Assembly: GCF_900111905.1 (NCBI RefSeq)
Contig: NZ_FOKM01000001.1
Span: 1 to 64,000, forward strand
Length of the DNA: 64,000 bases
Source of the DNA: Rhizobium sp. NFR07
GTDB lineage: Bacteria > Pseudomonadota > Alphaproteobacteria > Rhizobiales > Rhizobiaceae
Reading direction: 5' to 3'
Made by a program: the position numbers and the translations under genes. This document shows, in pieces, positions 1-8,590 of the stretch. Within the stretch, counting starts at the first letter, position 1, and every line of letters begins with the position of its first letter. Under the pieces are notes generated by a model. It ran no database searches. It was not told where the DNA came from and saw only the letters and a list, made by a program, of their open reading frames with translations.

Positions 1-277
1 CGCGCTCTGCGAGTTCGACACACAGTTCGTCCAGGGTCACTTCGCCGTGGAGAGCCACGCGCTCGCGGATCCATTCACTATGGGCCGAGAGCTTGCTGCC
101 AGGCGGATGGCCTTGCCGGGCGGGGCTAAGAGAACCGGATGAACGGTGCAGGATCATCATGTTGTTGACGAACCGAGGCGAAACGCGGAAATGCCGCGCC
201 GCTTCCCGGTTACTGTTGCCTTCATTCACAAACGCAACGACACGCTCACGCAACTCGATCGGATGCGGCTTGCCCAT
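1..277 (-). CDS. IS630-family transposase, N-terminal part (runs off the left edge)
   Basis: The first 92 codons are present and the rest lies outside the window. The protein begins MGKPHPIELRERVVAFVNEG and continues with a helix-turn-helix region (NREAARHFRVSPRFVNNM, about residues 27-44), then a second HTH-like stretch near SAHSEWIRERVALHG. This is the typical double-HTH start of IS630-type transposases, often encoded as orfA with the DDE domain in a second frame. The start is the ATG at 275-277, preceded in transcription order by GGAGAAGC. The catalytic domain cannot be seen, so intactness is unknown. It is the only mobile-element gene in the window and marks the boundary of the catabolic region. 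Confidence 0.8.
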   Translation of the reverse strand, partial: MGKPHPIELRERVVAFVNEGNSNREAARHFRVSPRFVNNMMILHRSSGSLSPARQGHPPGSKLSAHSEWIRERVALHGEVTLDELCVELAER

Positions 278-390
278 GGCGCTTCTCCTTCCATGGGCAA
301 AGTGAATCACAGATCACACAAAACGGGAATCCCGAATCCGGTTAGCTGCGACACGCTTTAGGCCACTCATCCCGGCGCGCTTCCGAGCAG

Positions 391-412
391 GATCAGGCGC
401 TGGCGCCTGATC
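391..412 (-). terminator. Perfect 10-bp inverted repeat at the end of the aldo/keto reductase gene
   Basis: Arms GATCAGGCGC and GCGCCTGATC flank a 2-nt centre, and the stem overlaps the stop codon at 411-413. There is no T-run after it on the minus strand, so it is at best a U-poor terminator or an mRNA 3'-end stabiliser. It could also relate to the IS end lying somewhere between 278 and 390. Confidence 0.4.
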
Positions 413-1472
413 ATACCCGTCCAAGATCCCCGTAGCTGTCGTGCAATACCCGGTCGGCAGCACTGAACCTCTCGTGCGCGAAATTATGCTGATGCCAATA
501 GGGATAGATGTAGGGAACCCTGCTTGCGCGATTGAGCTTGTCGAGTTCTCCTGCAGTAAGCTTAAGGTCAACCGCCGCAATGTTGTCGCGGAAGTGCTGC
601 TCGGTCAATCCACCGACGACCAGCGACGAAATCGCGGGTCGCGTCAGCGTCCAGGCGAGTGCGACCTGCGCCGTGGTAGCATTACGAGCTGCGGCAATCT
701 CGCCGAGGACGTCGATAATCGCCCAAAGCTTTTCCCGGTCTCGGATAGGCGGCTCGGACCAGCCGGCAGCCTGACGAGAAACCTTTGGGCTCCGGTCTCT
801 TTCGAATTCACCTGACAGCAGGCCGGCGGCAAGCGGGCTCCAGACGGTCACGCCGATCCCCTGGTCGACCGAAATTGGCAAAAGTTCGTATTCTGCTTCT
901 CGCGCCTCGAGCGTGTAATGGATCTGCTGGGTAACGAAGCGCGGGAGATGCTGCTGGTCGGCGACGGAGAGCGCCTTCATCAGATGCCAGCCGGAATAGT
1001 TCGAGCAGCCTATGTAGCGTATCTTGCCGGACTGGATGAGGCTGCTGAGCGCAGACAGCATTTCGTCCAAAGGCGTCAGGCCGTCCCATTCATGCATGTG
1101 GTAGATGTCGATGTGATCCGTCTGCAGCCGCTTGAGGCTTCTTTCGCATTCCCGGATGAGGTGGAAACGGGAAACGCCTTCGTCATTTGGTCCGTCGCCG
1201 ATGCGCATACGCACTTTCGAGGAAATCAGTACGCCGTCGCGTTTGCCTTTTAGCGCTTCGCCCAGAATTTCCTCGGAGCGGCCGAACGAATACATGTTCG
1301 CGGTATCGAAGAGGTTTACGCCACCATCGATGCAGACGTCGATAAGCCGCCGGGCATCATCGACACCCTGGCTGGCAACCTTTGCGAAATCGCCCACACC
1401 GCCAAATGAAAAAGTCCCCATCGAGATTGCGGAGACCTTCAATCCAGACCTGCCCAGAACACGATATTCCAT
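411..1472 (-). CDS. Aldo/keto reductase
   Basis: NADPH-dependent oxidoreductase of the AKR superfamily, a cytosolic TIM barrel of about 353 residues. The catalytic tetrad is visible, numbered from an ATG one codon upstream: Asp57 and Tyr62 (FDTANMYSFG), Lys87 (SSKVR) and His128 (IYHMHEWD). Two consecutive ATGs follow AGGAGG; the second gives the better spacing and is used here. It lies downstream of the LacI regulator on the same strand with a 62-nt gap, so the two are probably cotranscribed. By context it may reduce or oxidise the sugar or polyol taken up by the importer encoded on the other strand. The substrate cannot be told from the sequence. Confidence 0.85.
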   Translation of the reverse strand: MEYRVLGRSGLKVSAISMGTFSFGGVGDFAKVASQGVDDARRLIDVCIDGGVNLFDTANMYSFGRSEEILGEALKGKRDGVLISSKVRMRIGDGPNDEGVSRFHLIRECERSLKRLQTDHIDIYHMHEWDGLTPLDEMLSALSSLIQSGKIRYIGCSNYSGWHLMKALSVADQQHLPRFVTQQIHYTLEAREAEYELLPISVDQGIGVTVWSPLAAGLLSGEFERDRSPKVSRQAAGWSEPPIRDREKLWAIIDVLGEIAAARNATTAQVALAWTLTRPAISSLVVGGLTEQHFRDNIAAVDLKLTAGELDKLNRASRVPYIYPYWHQHNFAHERFSAADRVLHDSYGDLGRV

Positions 1473-1537
1473 CATCTCCTCCTACAAAGACTGATCGCAT
1501 AAGCTCGCCGGGAATGTTCACCGGCGATGGAAATTCC

Positions 1538-2626
1538 TCACTCCGCCGGCAGCTGCTTCGCAACCCGCAGCCGGGTAGGCGCCGGTCGCGGGACATCCCG
1601 CCCGTCACTTGCGCGCAGGACGAGATCGGCTCCCACCAGCATCTTCACCGAAGGCTGGTTTTCCGACGCATTGATGAGATCGTCCAGGATCGTCACCGCG
1701 AGATAGCCGATCTTGCGCTTGGAAACCTCGATCGTGGTCAGTGGCGGCTCGGTCGTTGCACTTTGGGGCAGGTTGTCGAAGCCGATAATCGACACGTCTG
1801 CCGGAACCTGGACGCCGAATTCCTTCAGTGCCTTCATGAAACCGTATGCAATGATGTCATTGGTGCAGAAATAACAGTCGGCGAGATCGAGGCCGCCTTC
1901 CATCAACATACGGGTGTCCTCGTAAGCGCCCTCATGCGTGGACTCGATGGACAGCACATCGTCTTCGCGCACCTTCAGGCCAAGCCGCGCCATATTCTTG
2001 AAGAACGCGTCCTGCCGGAGCCGGAAATTCGTCGTATCGACATGACTTGCCACGAAGCCGATCCGCTCGAAGCCGTGAGCCCGGAAACGCGAAAGTACCT
2101 TGTAGACCGCATCCTCGTTATTCATGTCGACGAAATTGGCGTCGACGACATCGTAAAACGTGTCGATGAACACGGTCGGAAAGCCGACGCCCTGAATGAG
2201 CCGGATGTCGTCCTCTGTCAGCTCGGTGCCGAGTGCGATCACGCCGCGGATCGGCGCGCCGGTCAGCGATTCCGCTATCGCACTGATCGACTGCCCTTCA
2301 AAGCTGACGACTTCTAGCGTGTAGTTGCGTCGGATCGCCTCCGCCGACATGCCGTCGATATAATCCGAGATGAACACGCTGTGATCGCGGTTCACCGTAT
2401 GGCCATGCTTGGAAATCTTGAGAAAGCGAAGCGTCTCGCTTCCGCCTTCACCGCTGCCTTTGGCGCTGCGAGGTACATAGTTCAGCCGTGCGACCGCCTC
2501 GAGAACGCGGGTCCGGGTCACGCCGGAAATATCACCCTTGCCGTTCAGCACGAGCGAAACGGTTGCCGGAGAGACGCCGGCAGCGCCCGCTATATCCCGG
2601 ATAGTCAGCTTCTTTGTCGTCTTCAT
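1538..2626 (-). CDS. LacI-family transcriptional regulator
   Basis: A 362-residue LacI/GalR regulator. The N-terminal HTH (TIRDIAGAAGVSPATVSLVL, residues 8-27) and hinge (LNYVPRSAKG, about 48-57) are followed by a periplasmic-binding-protein-like effector domain ending in the usual ADVSIIGFDNLPQSATTEPPLTTI stretch. It is divergent from the ribose-type ABC operon and shares a 197-bp regulatory region with it. That region carries two copies of the palindrome GTTTASTAAAC, the likely operators. The effector is probably the imported sugar or a phosphorylated intermediate; this is inferred from position only. Confidence 0.9.
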   Translation of the reverse strand: MKTTKKLTIRDIAGAAGVSPATVSLVLNGKGDISGVTRTRVLEAVARLNYVPRSAKGSGEGGSETLRFLKISKHGHTVNRDHSVFISDYIDGMSAEAIRRNYTLEVVSFEGQSISAIAESLTGAPIRGVIALGTELTEDDIRLIQGVGFPTVFIDTFYDVVDANFVDMNNEDAVYKVLSRFRAHGFERIGFVASHVDTTNFRLRQDAFFKNMARLGLKVREDDVLSIESTHEGAYEDTRMLMEGGLDLADCYFCTNDIIAYGFMKALKEFGVQVPADVSIIGFDNLPQSATTEPPLTTIEVSKRKIGYLAVTILDDLINASENQPSVKMLVGADLVLRASDGRDVPRPAPTRLRVAKQLPAE

Positions 2627-2667
2627 AAGCCCTGAGGACCTCTAAATCGGTTCAAACACGCAGATGT

Positions 2668-2678
2668 GTTTAGTAAAC
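2668..2678. promoter_or_regulatory. LacI-type operator, regulator-proximal copy
   Basis: GTTTAGTAAAC is an odd-length palindrome (arms GTTTA/TAAAC) 42 bp upstream of the LacI start codon. The same arms recur at 2799-2809, 131 bp away centre to centre, a spacing that would allow a repression loop. Assignment to this LacI protein is inferred from position and symmetry. Confidence 0.6.
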
Positions 2679-2798
2679 GGTCCAGTCGCCCAATTGAGCG
2701 TTATGCCAATTCAAACGCGCGTGCAACCGCAAAAAATAACCAAAAAGCGCTTGCTAAGCGAAAATTGCTTTGGTAGCCATTTAGTAAAGCTCGCGCTT

Positions 2799-2809
2799 GT
2801 TTACTAAAC
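2799..2809. promoter_or_regulatory. LacI-type operator, ABC-operon copy
   Basis: GTTTACTAAAC, identical arms to the 2668 copy, ends 14 bp before the permease start and abuts its Shine-Dalgarno (GGGGAGGAG, 2812-2820). A weaker copy, ATTTAGTAAAG, sits at 2779-2789, 20 bp away centre to centre. Binding here would block the operon promoter or early elongation. Confidence 0.6.
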
Positions 2810-2823
2810 ATGGGGAGGAGACC

Positions 2824-3855
2824 ATGCACAAAACCGGCGAGCAGCTGATCATGCTTGTCGTGATCAACTGCATACTGCTTGTGGCCGGCGCAGCCATTTC
2901 AGGCGGCACGTTTCTTTCCGTTTTCAATCTGCAGTCCATGGCGAGCCAGGTGCCGGAAATCGGTCTTCTCGCAATCGGCGTGATGCTGGCAATGTGCGCC
3001 GGAAATGGCGGCATCGATCTCTCCGGCATCGCCCTCGCGAACCTGTCGGGCGTCCTGTCGGCCGTCGTTCTTTCGTCCTTCCTGTCGAGCGCCGATAGCG
3101 AGATGGCCTTCAGCCTTGCCTTCATGGCGATGACCGTCGGCGTCGGCCTTGTCGGTGGCATGATCAACGGCCTGCTGATCTCCAAGCTGAACATCACGCC
3201 CATTCTTTGCACCCTGGGCACGCAGATGGCCTTCATGGGGCTTGCCGTCGTCGTCTCAGGCGGCAAGGCCGTTACTGTCGGCAGCCCGGATCTGTTGTCG
3301 CGCATCGGCAACGACATGTTTCTCGAGGTGCCGATCAGCTTCCTGATATTTGCTGTTGTCGCCGGGTTGATCGCAGCCGTGCTGAAGTTCACGCCCTATG
3401 GTCTATGGCTGATGCTGATGGGCACGAACCCGAAAGCCGCCGTCTATGCCGGCTTTCCGCGTACCGGCATCATCGTCAGCACCTACGCGCTCAGCGGCGC
3501 GCTGTCCGGCCTTGCCGGCATGATCATTGCCGCTCGCAACGTCAACGTGAAGTTCGACTACGGCAGCTCCTACCTTCTGATCGCGATCCTGATCGTCGTC
3601 ATGGCCGGAGTGAAACCGGAGGGAGGTTATGGCCGGGTTATCTGCGTGGTCCTAAGCGCGCTTGCGCTGCAGCTGATGTCCAGCCTGCTCAATTTCGGCG
3701 GCCTGTCCAATTTCGTGCGCGACTTCGCCTGGGGCCTGCTGCTGCTGACCTTCCTTGCTGTCGGCCGCTACGACGTCGTCGGCTTCCTGATGCCTTTCAA
3801 AGGTCAATCCAATTCTTCGGCGCCAAACCCTCGAGCACCGAAGCCAAACAATTGA
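2824..3855 (+). CDS. Ribose-type sugar ABC transporter permease (first of two)
   Basis: A 343-residue inner-membrane permease of the RbsC/BPD_transp_2 family with multiple hydrophobic segments. The hallmark is the GGIDLSG stretch near residue 60 and the conserved segment around STYALSGALSGLAGMI. The start is the ATG after GGGGAGGAG-ACC. An upstream in-frame TTG at 2797 would place the operator inside the gene and is rejected. It opens an operon with a binding protein, ATPase, second permease and three kinases. Two non-identical permeases suggest a heterodimeric channel, as in LsrCD-type importers. Confidence 0.88.
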   Translation: MHKTGEQLIMLVVINCILLVAGAAISGGTFLSVFNLQSMASQVPEIGLLAIGVMLAMCAGNGGIDLSGIALANLSGVLSAVVLSSFLSSADSEMAFSLAFMAMTVGVGLVGGMINGLLISKLNITPILCTLGTQMAFMGLAVVVSGGKAVTVGSPDLLSRIGNDMFLEVPISFLIFAVVAGLIAAVLKFTPYGLWLMLMGTNPKAAVYAGFPRTGIIVSTYALSGALSGLAGMIIAARNVNVKFDYGSSYLLIAILIVVMAGVKPEGGYGRVICVVLSALALQLMSSLLNFGGLSNFVRDFAWGLLLLTFLAVGRYDVVGFLMPFKGQSNSSAPNPRAPKPNN

Positions 3856-3875
3856 GGGAACTCGTGGAGGAGAAA

Positions 3876-4886
3876 ATGAAAGCAGTATCGAAACGTATTC
3901 TCGTCGGTGGCGTTGCAGTCGCCGCCCTTCTCTCAGGCACTGTCGGAACGCTGATGGCTCAGGAGAAGCCAGTCATCGCAACGGTCGTCAAGATCAGCGG
4001 CATTCCGTGGTTCGACCGTATGAACACCGGCGTCGAGGCCTATCAGAAGGCCAATCCGGATGTCGTCGCCACACAGAGCGGCCCGGCAACCGCCGATGCT
4101 GCACAGCAGTTGCAGATCATCCAGGACCTGATCGCCAAGGGCGTCAACGCTCTCGCCGTCGTACCGATGGACCCCGCCGTCATCGAAGGCACGCTCAAAC
4201 GCGCCATGGATCGCGGTATCGTGGTCGTCACCCATGAGGCCGACAACCAGAAGAACACCCAGGCCGACGTCGAGGCATTCGACAACAGCGATTACGGCGC
4301 GGCCTTGAACGTGCGCCTTGCCGAATGCATGGGCAACAAGGGCAAATGGACAACCTTCGTCGGCTCTCTCGGCAGCCGGACCCATATCCAGTGGGTCACG
4401 GCCGGCGAAGAAAACGCCAAGAAGCACCCGGACATGCAGCTAGTCGATCCGAACAACGAATCCTTCGATGATGCCAACGGCACCTATGAGAAAGCCAAGG
4501 AAATTCTGCGCAAGCATCCGGATATCAAGGGCTTCCAGACGTCTGCCGGCAACGACGTTCTAGGCGTCGGTCGCGCAATCGACGAAGCGGGTCTATCGGG
4601 CAAGGTATGCCTTGTCGGCACCGGCCTCCCGAACCCCTCCGCCGACCTGCTCGAATCCGGCGCCATCACCGCAATCGGCTTCTGGGATCCCCAGAAGGCC
4701 GGCATGGCGATGAATGCCGTCGCCAAGCTCCTGCTTGAAAAGAAGGAAATCAAGGACGGCACCGACCTCGGCGTGCCGGGCTATGAAAAGGTCACGGTCA
4801 AGAAGGGTGCCGGCGATGGTCTGCTGATCATCGGGAACGGCATGGTTCTGGCCGACAAGGCGACCTACAAGGAACACCTGTTCTAA
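3876..4886 (+). CDS. Sugar ABC transporter periplasmic binding protein
   Basis: A 336-residue periplasmic binding protein of the ribose/galactose type (Peripla_BP_4). It has a Sec signal peptide (about residues 1-28, ending TLMA|QEKP) followed by the mature start VIATVVKISGIPWFDRMNTG. The start ATG follows GGAGGAG at 3866-3872. The gene lies 20 bp after the first permease and is followed by a strong stem-loop. The variant of this family seen here (ANPDVVATQSGPATADAAQQ) resembles rhizobial sugar/polyol binding proteins and AI-2-type LsrB, but the ligand is not known. Confidence 0.88.
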   Translation: MKAVSKRILVGGVAVAALLSGTVGTLMAQEKPVIATVVKISGIPWFDRMNTGVEAYQKANPDVVATQSGPATADAAQQLQIIQDLIAKGVNALAVVPMDPAVIEGTLKRAMDRGIVVVTHEADNQKNTQADVEAFDNSDYGAALNVRLAECMGNKGKWTTFVGSLGSRTHIQWVTAGEENAKKHPDMQLVDPNNESFDDANGTYEKAKEILRKHPDIKGFQTSAGNDVLGVGRAIDEAGLSGKVCLVGTGLPNPSADLLESGAITAIGFWDPQKAGMAMNAVAKLLLEKKEIKDGTDLGVPGYEKVTVKKGAGDGLLIIGNGMVLADKATYKEHLF

Positions 4887-4900
4887 TCCTCCCGAACATA

Positions 4901-4929
4901 CCGGCCGGCGCTATCCATGCGCCGGCCGG
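4901..4929 (+). terminator. Intra-operon stem-loop after the binding-protein gene
   Basis: A perfect 11-bp GC-rich stem (CCGGCCGGCGC / GCGCCGGCCGG) with a 7-nt loop lies 14 bp after the binding-protein stop and has no T-run. Such hairpins typically protect the upstream mRNA or cause partial termination, giving more binding protein than permease or ATPase. Confidence 0.7.
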
Positions 4930-4975
4930 ACCAGGCGCGCCCGCTGCGGTGATCGCGATCAGAGAGGACATTCCA

Positions 4976-6529
4976 TTGTCGGCGACTTCCAACACCCAAC
5001 AAGCACCGGACAGGTTTCTGGAGCTTCGAAATATCCAGAAATGGTTCGGCGGCGTGCACGCACTGCGTGGCATTGATCTGACGCTCGACCTCGGTCAAGC
5101 CTATCACCTGCTGGGCGAAAACGGCTGCGGCAAAAGCACCGTGATCAAGATCATGTCCGGCGCGATTGCTCCGAGCGTCGGCGAGATCATTCTGGAAGGC
5201 GAAACACATTCCGCCATGACGCCGATCCAGTCGCTGAGTGCCGGCATCGAAACCGTCTATCAGGATCTTTCACTGCTGCCGAACTTGACGGTGGCGGAAA
5301 ATGTTGCGCTCAACGAGCAATTGGTGTCTGGCAACGGCCGGCTCAGCCGCCTTTTCGATCGCCGGCGGCTGAAGGAGACCGCCGAAAAAGCGCTTGCGAC
5401 CGTCGGCCTGCCGAACAACGCGGCCTTTATCAACACGATCGTTTCCGATCTACCGCTGGCAGCGCGCCAACTGGTCGCGATCGCGCGCGCCATCGCGACC
5501 CATGCCAAGCTGGTCATCATGGACGAGCCGACCACCTCGCTGACCCGCCGGGAAGTCGACAATCTCATCCGTGTGGTTGAAAGGCTGCGCCAGGAGAACG
5601 TCGCCGTCCTCTTCGTCACTCACAAGCTGGACGAATGCTATCGCATCGGCGGCAATGCCGTCATATTCCGTGACGGACAATGCGTCGCCCAGGGCCCGAT
5701 AGAGAATTATACCAAGACGCAGATCGCCGAACTGATGACCGGACGGGCGATCGATTCCGCGCGCTACCGCACAGCCAAGCCGATGGACGGCAACCTCTTT
5801 TCCGTAAAAGGCCTGACTGCCGCAGGCGTCGAACGGATGGATTTCAGCCTCCGCAAGGGCGAAATCCTCGGCATTACCGGCCTGGCGGATTCCGGCCGTA
5901 ACGAACTCGCAATGGCGATTACCGGCGTGGCACCGGCCCGCGCGGGCACCATCACGCTTGATGGCCGACAGGTCACGATCCGACGGCCTGCGGACGCCAT
6001 CGACCATGGTATCGGTTATGTTCCCGAAGACCGCCTCGCCGAAGGGCTTTTCCTAGACAAATCCATTCTCGAAAACGAAATCGCGCTGATCCTGACACGC
6101 CTCAGCAACAATTTCGGCGTCATCGACAAGCAGGCAGGTCGCGAGACTGCGGCAAGGCTGTCAGAAGAGATGCGCCTCAACACCAAAAACCTCGACCTTC
6201 CGGTCGGCGCGCTTTCGGGTGGCAACCAGCAGCGCGTGCTGATCGGACGCTGGCTCAGTATCGAACCAAAACTGCTCGTGCTGCATGGCCCGACCGTCGG
6301 TGTGGATGTCGGCTCGAAGGACACGATCTACCGCGCCATCCAGGCACTCGCCGAACGGGGCATCGGGCTTATCATCGTCAGCGACGATCTTCCTGAACTG
6401 CTCCAGAACGCCGACCGCATCCTGGTGATGAATGGGGGCAAGGTCGTTGCCGAATTCGATGCAGAGCATGCCACGGAGGATCAGCTCTATCAGGCCATGC
6501 TGATATCAAAGCTGGAGACAGCCCAATGA
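4976..6529 (+). CDS. Sugar ABC transporter ATP-binding protein (tandem, RbsA-type)
   Basis: A 517-residue protein with two fused nucleotide-binding domains, as in RbsA/MglA. The first has Walker A GENGCGKST (residues 47-55) and Walker B VIMDEPTTSL, but a degenerate signature (SDLPLAARQ). The second has a degenerate P-loop (GLADSGRNE) and an intact signature LSGGNQQR; this asymmetry is normal for the family. The preferred start is the TTG at 4976, eight bases after AGAGAGG. A GTG at 4949 is in frame but has no ribosome-binding site. The stop overlaps the next start (ATGA). Confidence 0.88.
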   Translation: MSATSNTQQAPDRFLELRNIQKWFGGVHALRGIDLTLDLGQAYHLLGENGCGKSTVIKIMSGAIAPSVGEIILEGETHSAMTPIQSLSAGIETVYQDLSLLPNLTVAENVALNEQLVSGNGRLSRLFDRRRLKETAEKALATVGLPNNAAFINTIVSDLPLAARQLVAIARAIATHAKLVIMDEPTTSLTRREVDNLIRVVERLRQENVAVLFVTHKLDECYRIGGNAVIFRDGQCVAQGPIENYTKTQIAELMTGRAIDSARYRTAKPMDGNLFSVKGLTAAGVERMDFSLRKGEILGITGLADSGRNELAMAITGVAPARAGTITLDGRQVTIRRPADAIDHGIGYVPEDRLAEGLFLDKSILENEIALILTRLSNNFGVIDKQAGRETAARLSEEMRLNTKNLDLPVGALSGGNQQRVLIGRWLSIEPKLLVLHGPTVGVDVGSKDTIYRAIQALAERGIGLIIVSDDLPELLQNADRILVMNGGKVVAEFDAEHATEDQLYQAMLISKLETAQ

Positions 6530-7560
6530 ATACATCGCGACTGGAAGAACTTCAGCAGGGACAGGCGGAGCGTCAGGCCTTCAGCCTCGGCGAGCTTGTG
6601 CGGCGGCGGCCGGAGACCATCACCGCTGCCCTGCTCGTCGCGATCTGCGTCATCGTCGCGATTGCGAACCCGGCTTTCCTGCAGCCATCGACCTTGGTCG
6701 ACATCGGTCGCGCCAGCGTGGTGATGGGGCTCTTCGCCCTCGGCGTTCTCGTCATTCTGGCCGCCGGCGGCATCGACGTGTCCTTCACCGCAATCGCGGC
6801 CTTCACCATGTATTCGCTGACGGTACTGGTCCAGAACCATCTGCCGGGGCTGCCGATTGCAGTGATCCTGCTGATCGCAACGGTTGGAGGAGCCTTGCTC
6901 GGCGTCATCAACGGACTGCTGGTGCACCATCTCAAGGTGCCTTCGCTGATCGTCACGATCGGCACCCAATACCTCTTCCGCGGCTTCCTTCTGTCCTTTA
7001 TCGGTACGGTCTGGATCATGTCGCTGCCGCCGCAGATGGGCGCCTTCGGCCGCCTTCCGCTGCTGCAGTTCGAATCCGCCAATGGCGCCACGATCACCTT
7101 GCCATTCTATTTCCTCGTTTTGCCGATCGCCGCCTTCGTCACCTGGTGGATCCTGAATCGCACGCTGATGGGCCGCGCGATCTTTGCCATGGGAGGCAAT
7201 GCTAACATCGCGAGCCGACTCGGTTACGACCTGAAGAAGCTGCACATTTTCATTTTCGGTTATGCCGGCGCCCTCGCCGGGCTCGCCGGCATCATCCATG
7301 TCTGCGCCAACCGTCAGGCCAACCCTTTCGATCTCGTCGGCACCGAGATCAACGTCATCGCCGCGGTGGTGCTCGGCGGCGCTAAGATCACCGGCGGCAC
7401 GGGCACGGTGCTCGGCACTATTCTCGGCGTACTTTTGATCGTCGTGATCAACAGCGTGCTCGTGCTGGTCGGCATTCCAAGCACCTGGCAGCGGCTCGTT
7501 GTCGGCGTCTTCATCCTGCTGGCAGCGGCGTTCTTCGTCACGCGCCAGCGCAAGAAATAA
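6526..7560 (+). CDS. Ribose-type sugar ABC transporter permease (second)
   Basis: A 344-residue permease of the RbsC family with about eight to ten hydrophobic helices, including AAGGIDVSFTAIAAF and YAGALAGLAGIIHV. It overlaps the ATPase gene by 4 bp, indicating translational coupling, and is followed after 18 bp by dhaK. It is clearly divergent from the first permease of the operon. Confidence 0.88.
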   Translation: MNTSRLEELQQGQAERQAFSLGELVRRRPETITAALLVAICVIVAIANPAFLQPSTLVDIGRASVVMGLFALGVLVILAAGGIDVSFTAIAAFTMYSLTVLVQNHLPGLPIAVILLIATVGGALLGVINGLLVHHLKVPSLIVTIGTQYLFRGFLLSFIGTVWIMSLPPQMGAFGRLPLLQFESANGATITLPFYFLVLPIAAFVTWWILNRTLMGRAIFAMGGNANIASRLGYDLKKLHIFIFGYAGALAGLAGIIHVCANRQANPFDLVGTEINVIAAVVLGGAKITGGTGTVLGTILGVLLIVVINSVLVLVGIPSTWQRLVVGVFILLAAAFFVTRQRKK

Positions 7561-7578
7561 GCTTATCCGGAGGAACCC

Positions 7579-8580
7579 ATGAAAAAATTCCTGAACGATC
7601 CCGTAAATTTCGTCGACGAGATGCTTGAAGGCATCTACCGAGCCCACTCGGAAGTTACCTTTGCAGCCGATGACATGCGCTGCATGGTCACCTCGAAGCC
7701 GAAGACGGGCAAGGTCGGCATCGCAACCGGCGGCGGCTCCGGCCACCTGCCGCTTTTCCTCGGATATGTCGGTGACGGCATGCTGGATGGTGCGGCTGTC
7801 GGTGGCGTCTTCCAGTCACCGAGCTCCGAACAGATGTATCAGGTGACCAAGGCGATCGACCAGGGCGCGGGCGTTCTCTACATCTACGGCAATTACAGCG
7901 GCGACATCATCAACTTCGACATGGCCGCTGAACTTGCCGATCTCGACGGCATCCAGGTCAAGCAATGCGTTGGCAATGACGACGTCGCATCCTCCAAAGT
8001 AGGTGAGGAGCACAAGCGCCGCGGCGTCGCCGGTATCTACTTCGTCTACAAGGCTGCGGGCGCCGCGGCAGCCGAAGGCCTTTCGCTCGACGAGGTCCAC
8101 CGCATCGCCGAAAAGGCTCGCCTGCGCACCCGAACCATGGGCGTTGCACTTTCAAGCTGCGTCGTGCCGGAGATCGGTCATGCGACTTTCTCGATCGGCG
8201 AAGACGAGATGGAAATCGGCATGGGCATCCATGGTGAACCGGGCATCAGCCGCAAGAAGCTCGGCAGCGCCGACGCCGTCATCGACGAGATGATGGAACG
8301 CATCTTCGCCGAACAGGATTACAAATCCGGCGACGACGTCGCCGTGCTAGTGAACGGCCTCGGCGGCACGCCGCTGGAGGAACTCTACATCCTTTTCCGT
8401 CGCGTGGCGCATCTGCTCGAAGGTCGCGGCGTCAACGCCAAGCATGTCTGGGTCGGTGAATTCGCCACCTCGATGGAAATGGCTGGTGCATCAGTTTCGA
8501 TCCTGCATCTCGATGCCGAACTCGACCGTCTGGTTTCGGCACCGGCCAACACGCCCTTCTTCAAGCATTTTTCCGCGTGA
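7579..8580 (+). CDS. dhaK: Dihydroxyacetone-kinase subunit DhaK-like
   Basis: A 333-residue DhaK-domain protein. DhaK binds short ketoses as a covalent hemiaminal on a histidine. His218 sits in GIHGEPG exactly at the E. coli position, and His56 (GGGSGHLP) and Asp109 (NYSGD) are also present. The start follows CCGGAGG. The next gene encodes DhaL, but no PTS phosphodonor gene (dhaM) is nearby, so the pair may be ATP-dependent. Related split or fused DhaK proteins phosphorylate dihydroxyacetone, erythrulose or other keto-sugars; the substrate here is open. Confidence 0.88.
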   Translation: MKKFLNDPVNFVDEMLEGIYRAHSEVTFAADDMRCMVTSKPKTGKVGIATGGGSGHLPLFLGYVGDGMLDGAAVGGVFQSPSSEQMYQVTKAIDQGAGVLYIYGNYSGDIINFDMAAELADLDGIQVKQCVGNDDVASSKVGEEHKRRGVAGIYFVYKAAGAAAAEGLSLDEVHRIAEKARLRTRTMGVALSSCVVPEIGHATFSIGEDEMEIGMGIHGEPGISRKKLGSADAVIDEMMERIFAEQDYKSGDDVAVLVNGLGGTPLEELYILFRRVAHLLEGRGVNAKHVWVGEFATSMEMAGASVSILHLDAELDRLVSAPANTPFFKHFSA

Positions 8581-8590
8581 GGACGAGATA

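Noticed and set aside
2751..2779. Sigma-70-like promoter (TTGCTA, 17-nt gap, TAGCCA) for the first sugar operon
   Set aside because: The -10 hexamer is a poor match, so the promoter position was not annotated.
2797..2823. TTG start of the first permease at 2797
   Set aside because: It would begin inside the operator and has no ribosome-binding site, while ATG 2824 follows GGGGAGGAG.
3207..3875. N-terminal extension of the sugar-binding protein by 223 codons
   Set aside because: The extension runs out of frame through the permease gene and is arginine-rich noise; the signal peptide at 3876 marks the real start.
6490..7746. A 418-codon minus-strand reading frame opposite the second permease gene
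   Set aside because: Its composition (Asp, Glu, His, Arg, Gln rich, no domain) is typical of the antisense frame of a GC-rich membrane-protein gene.
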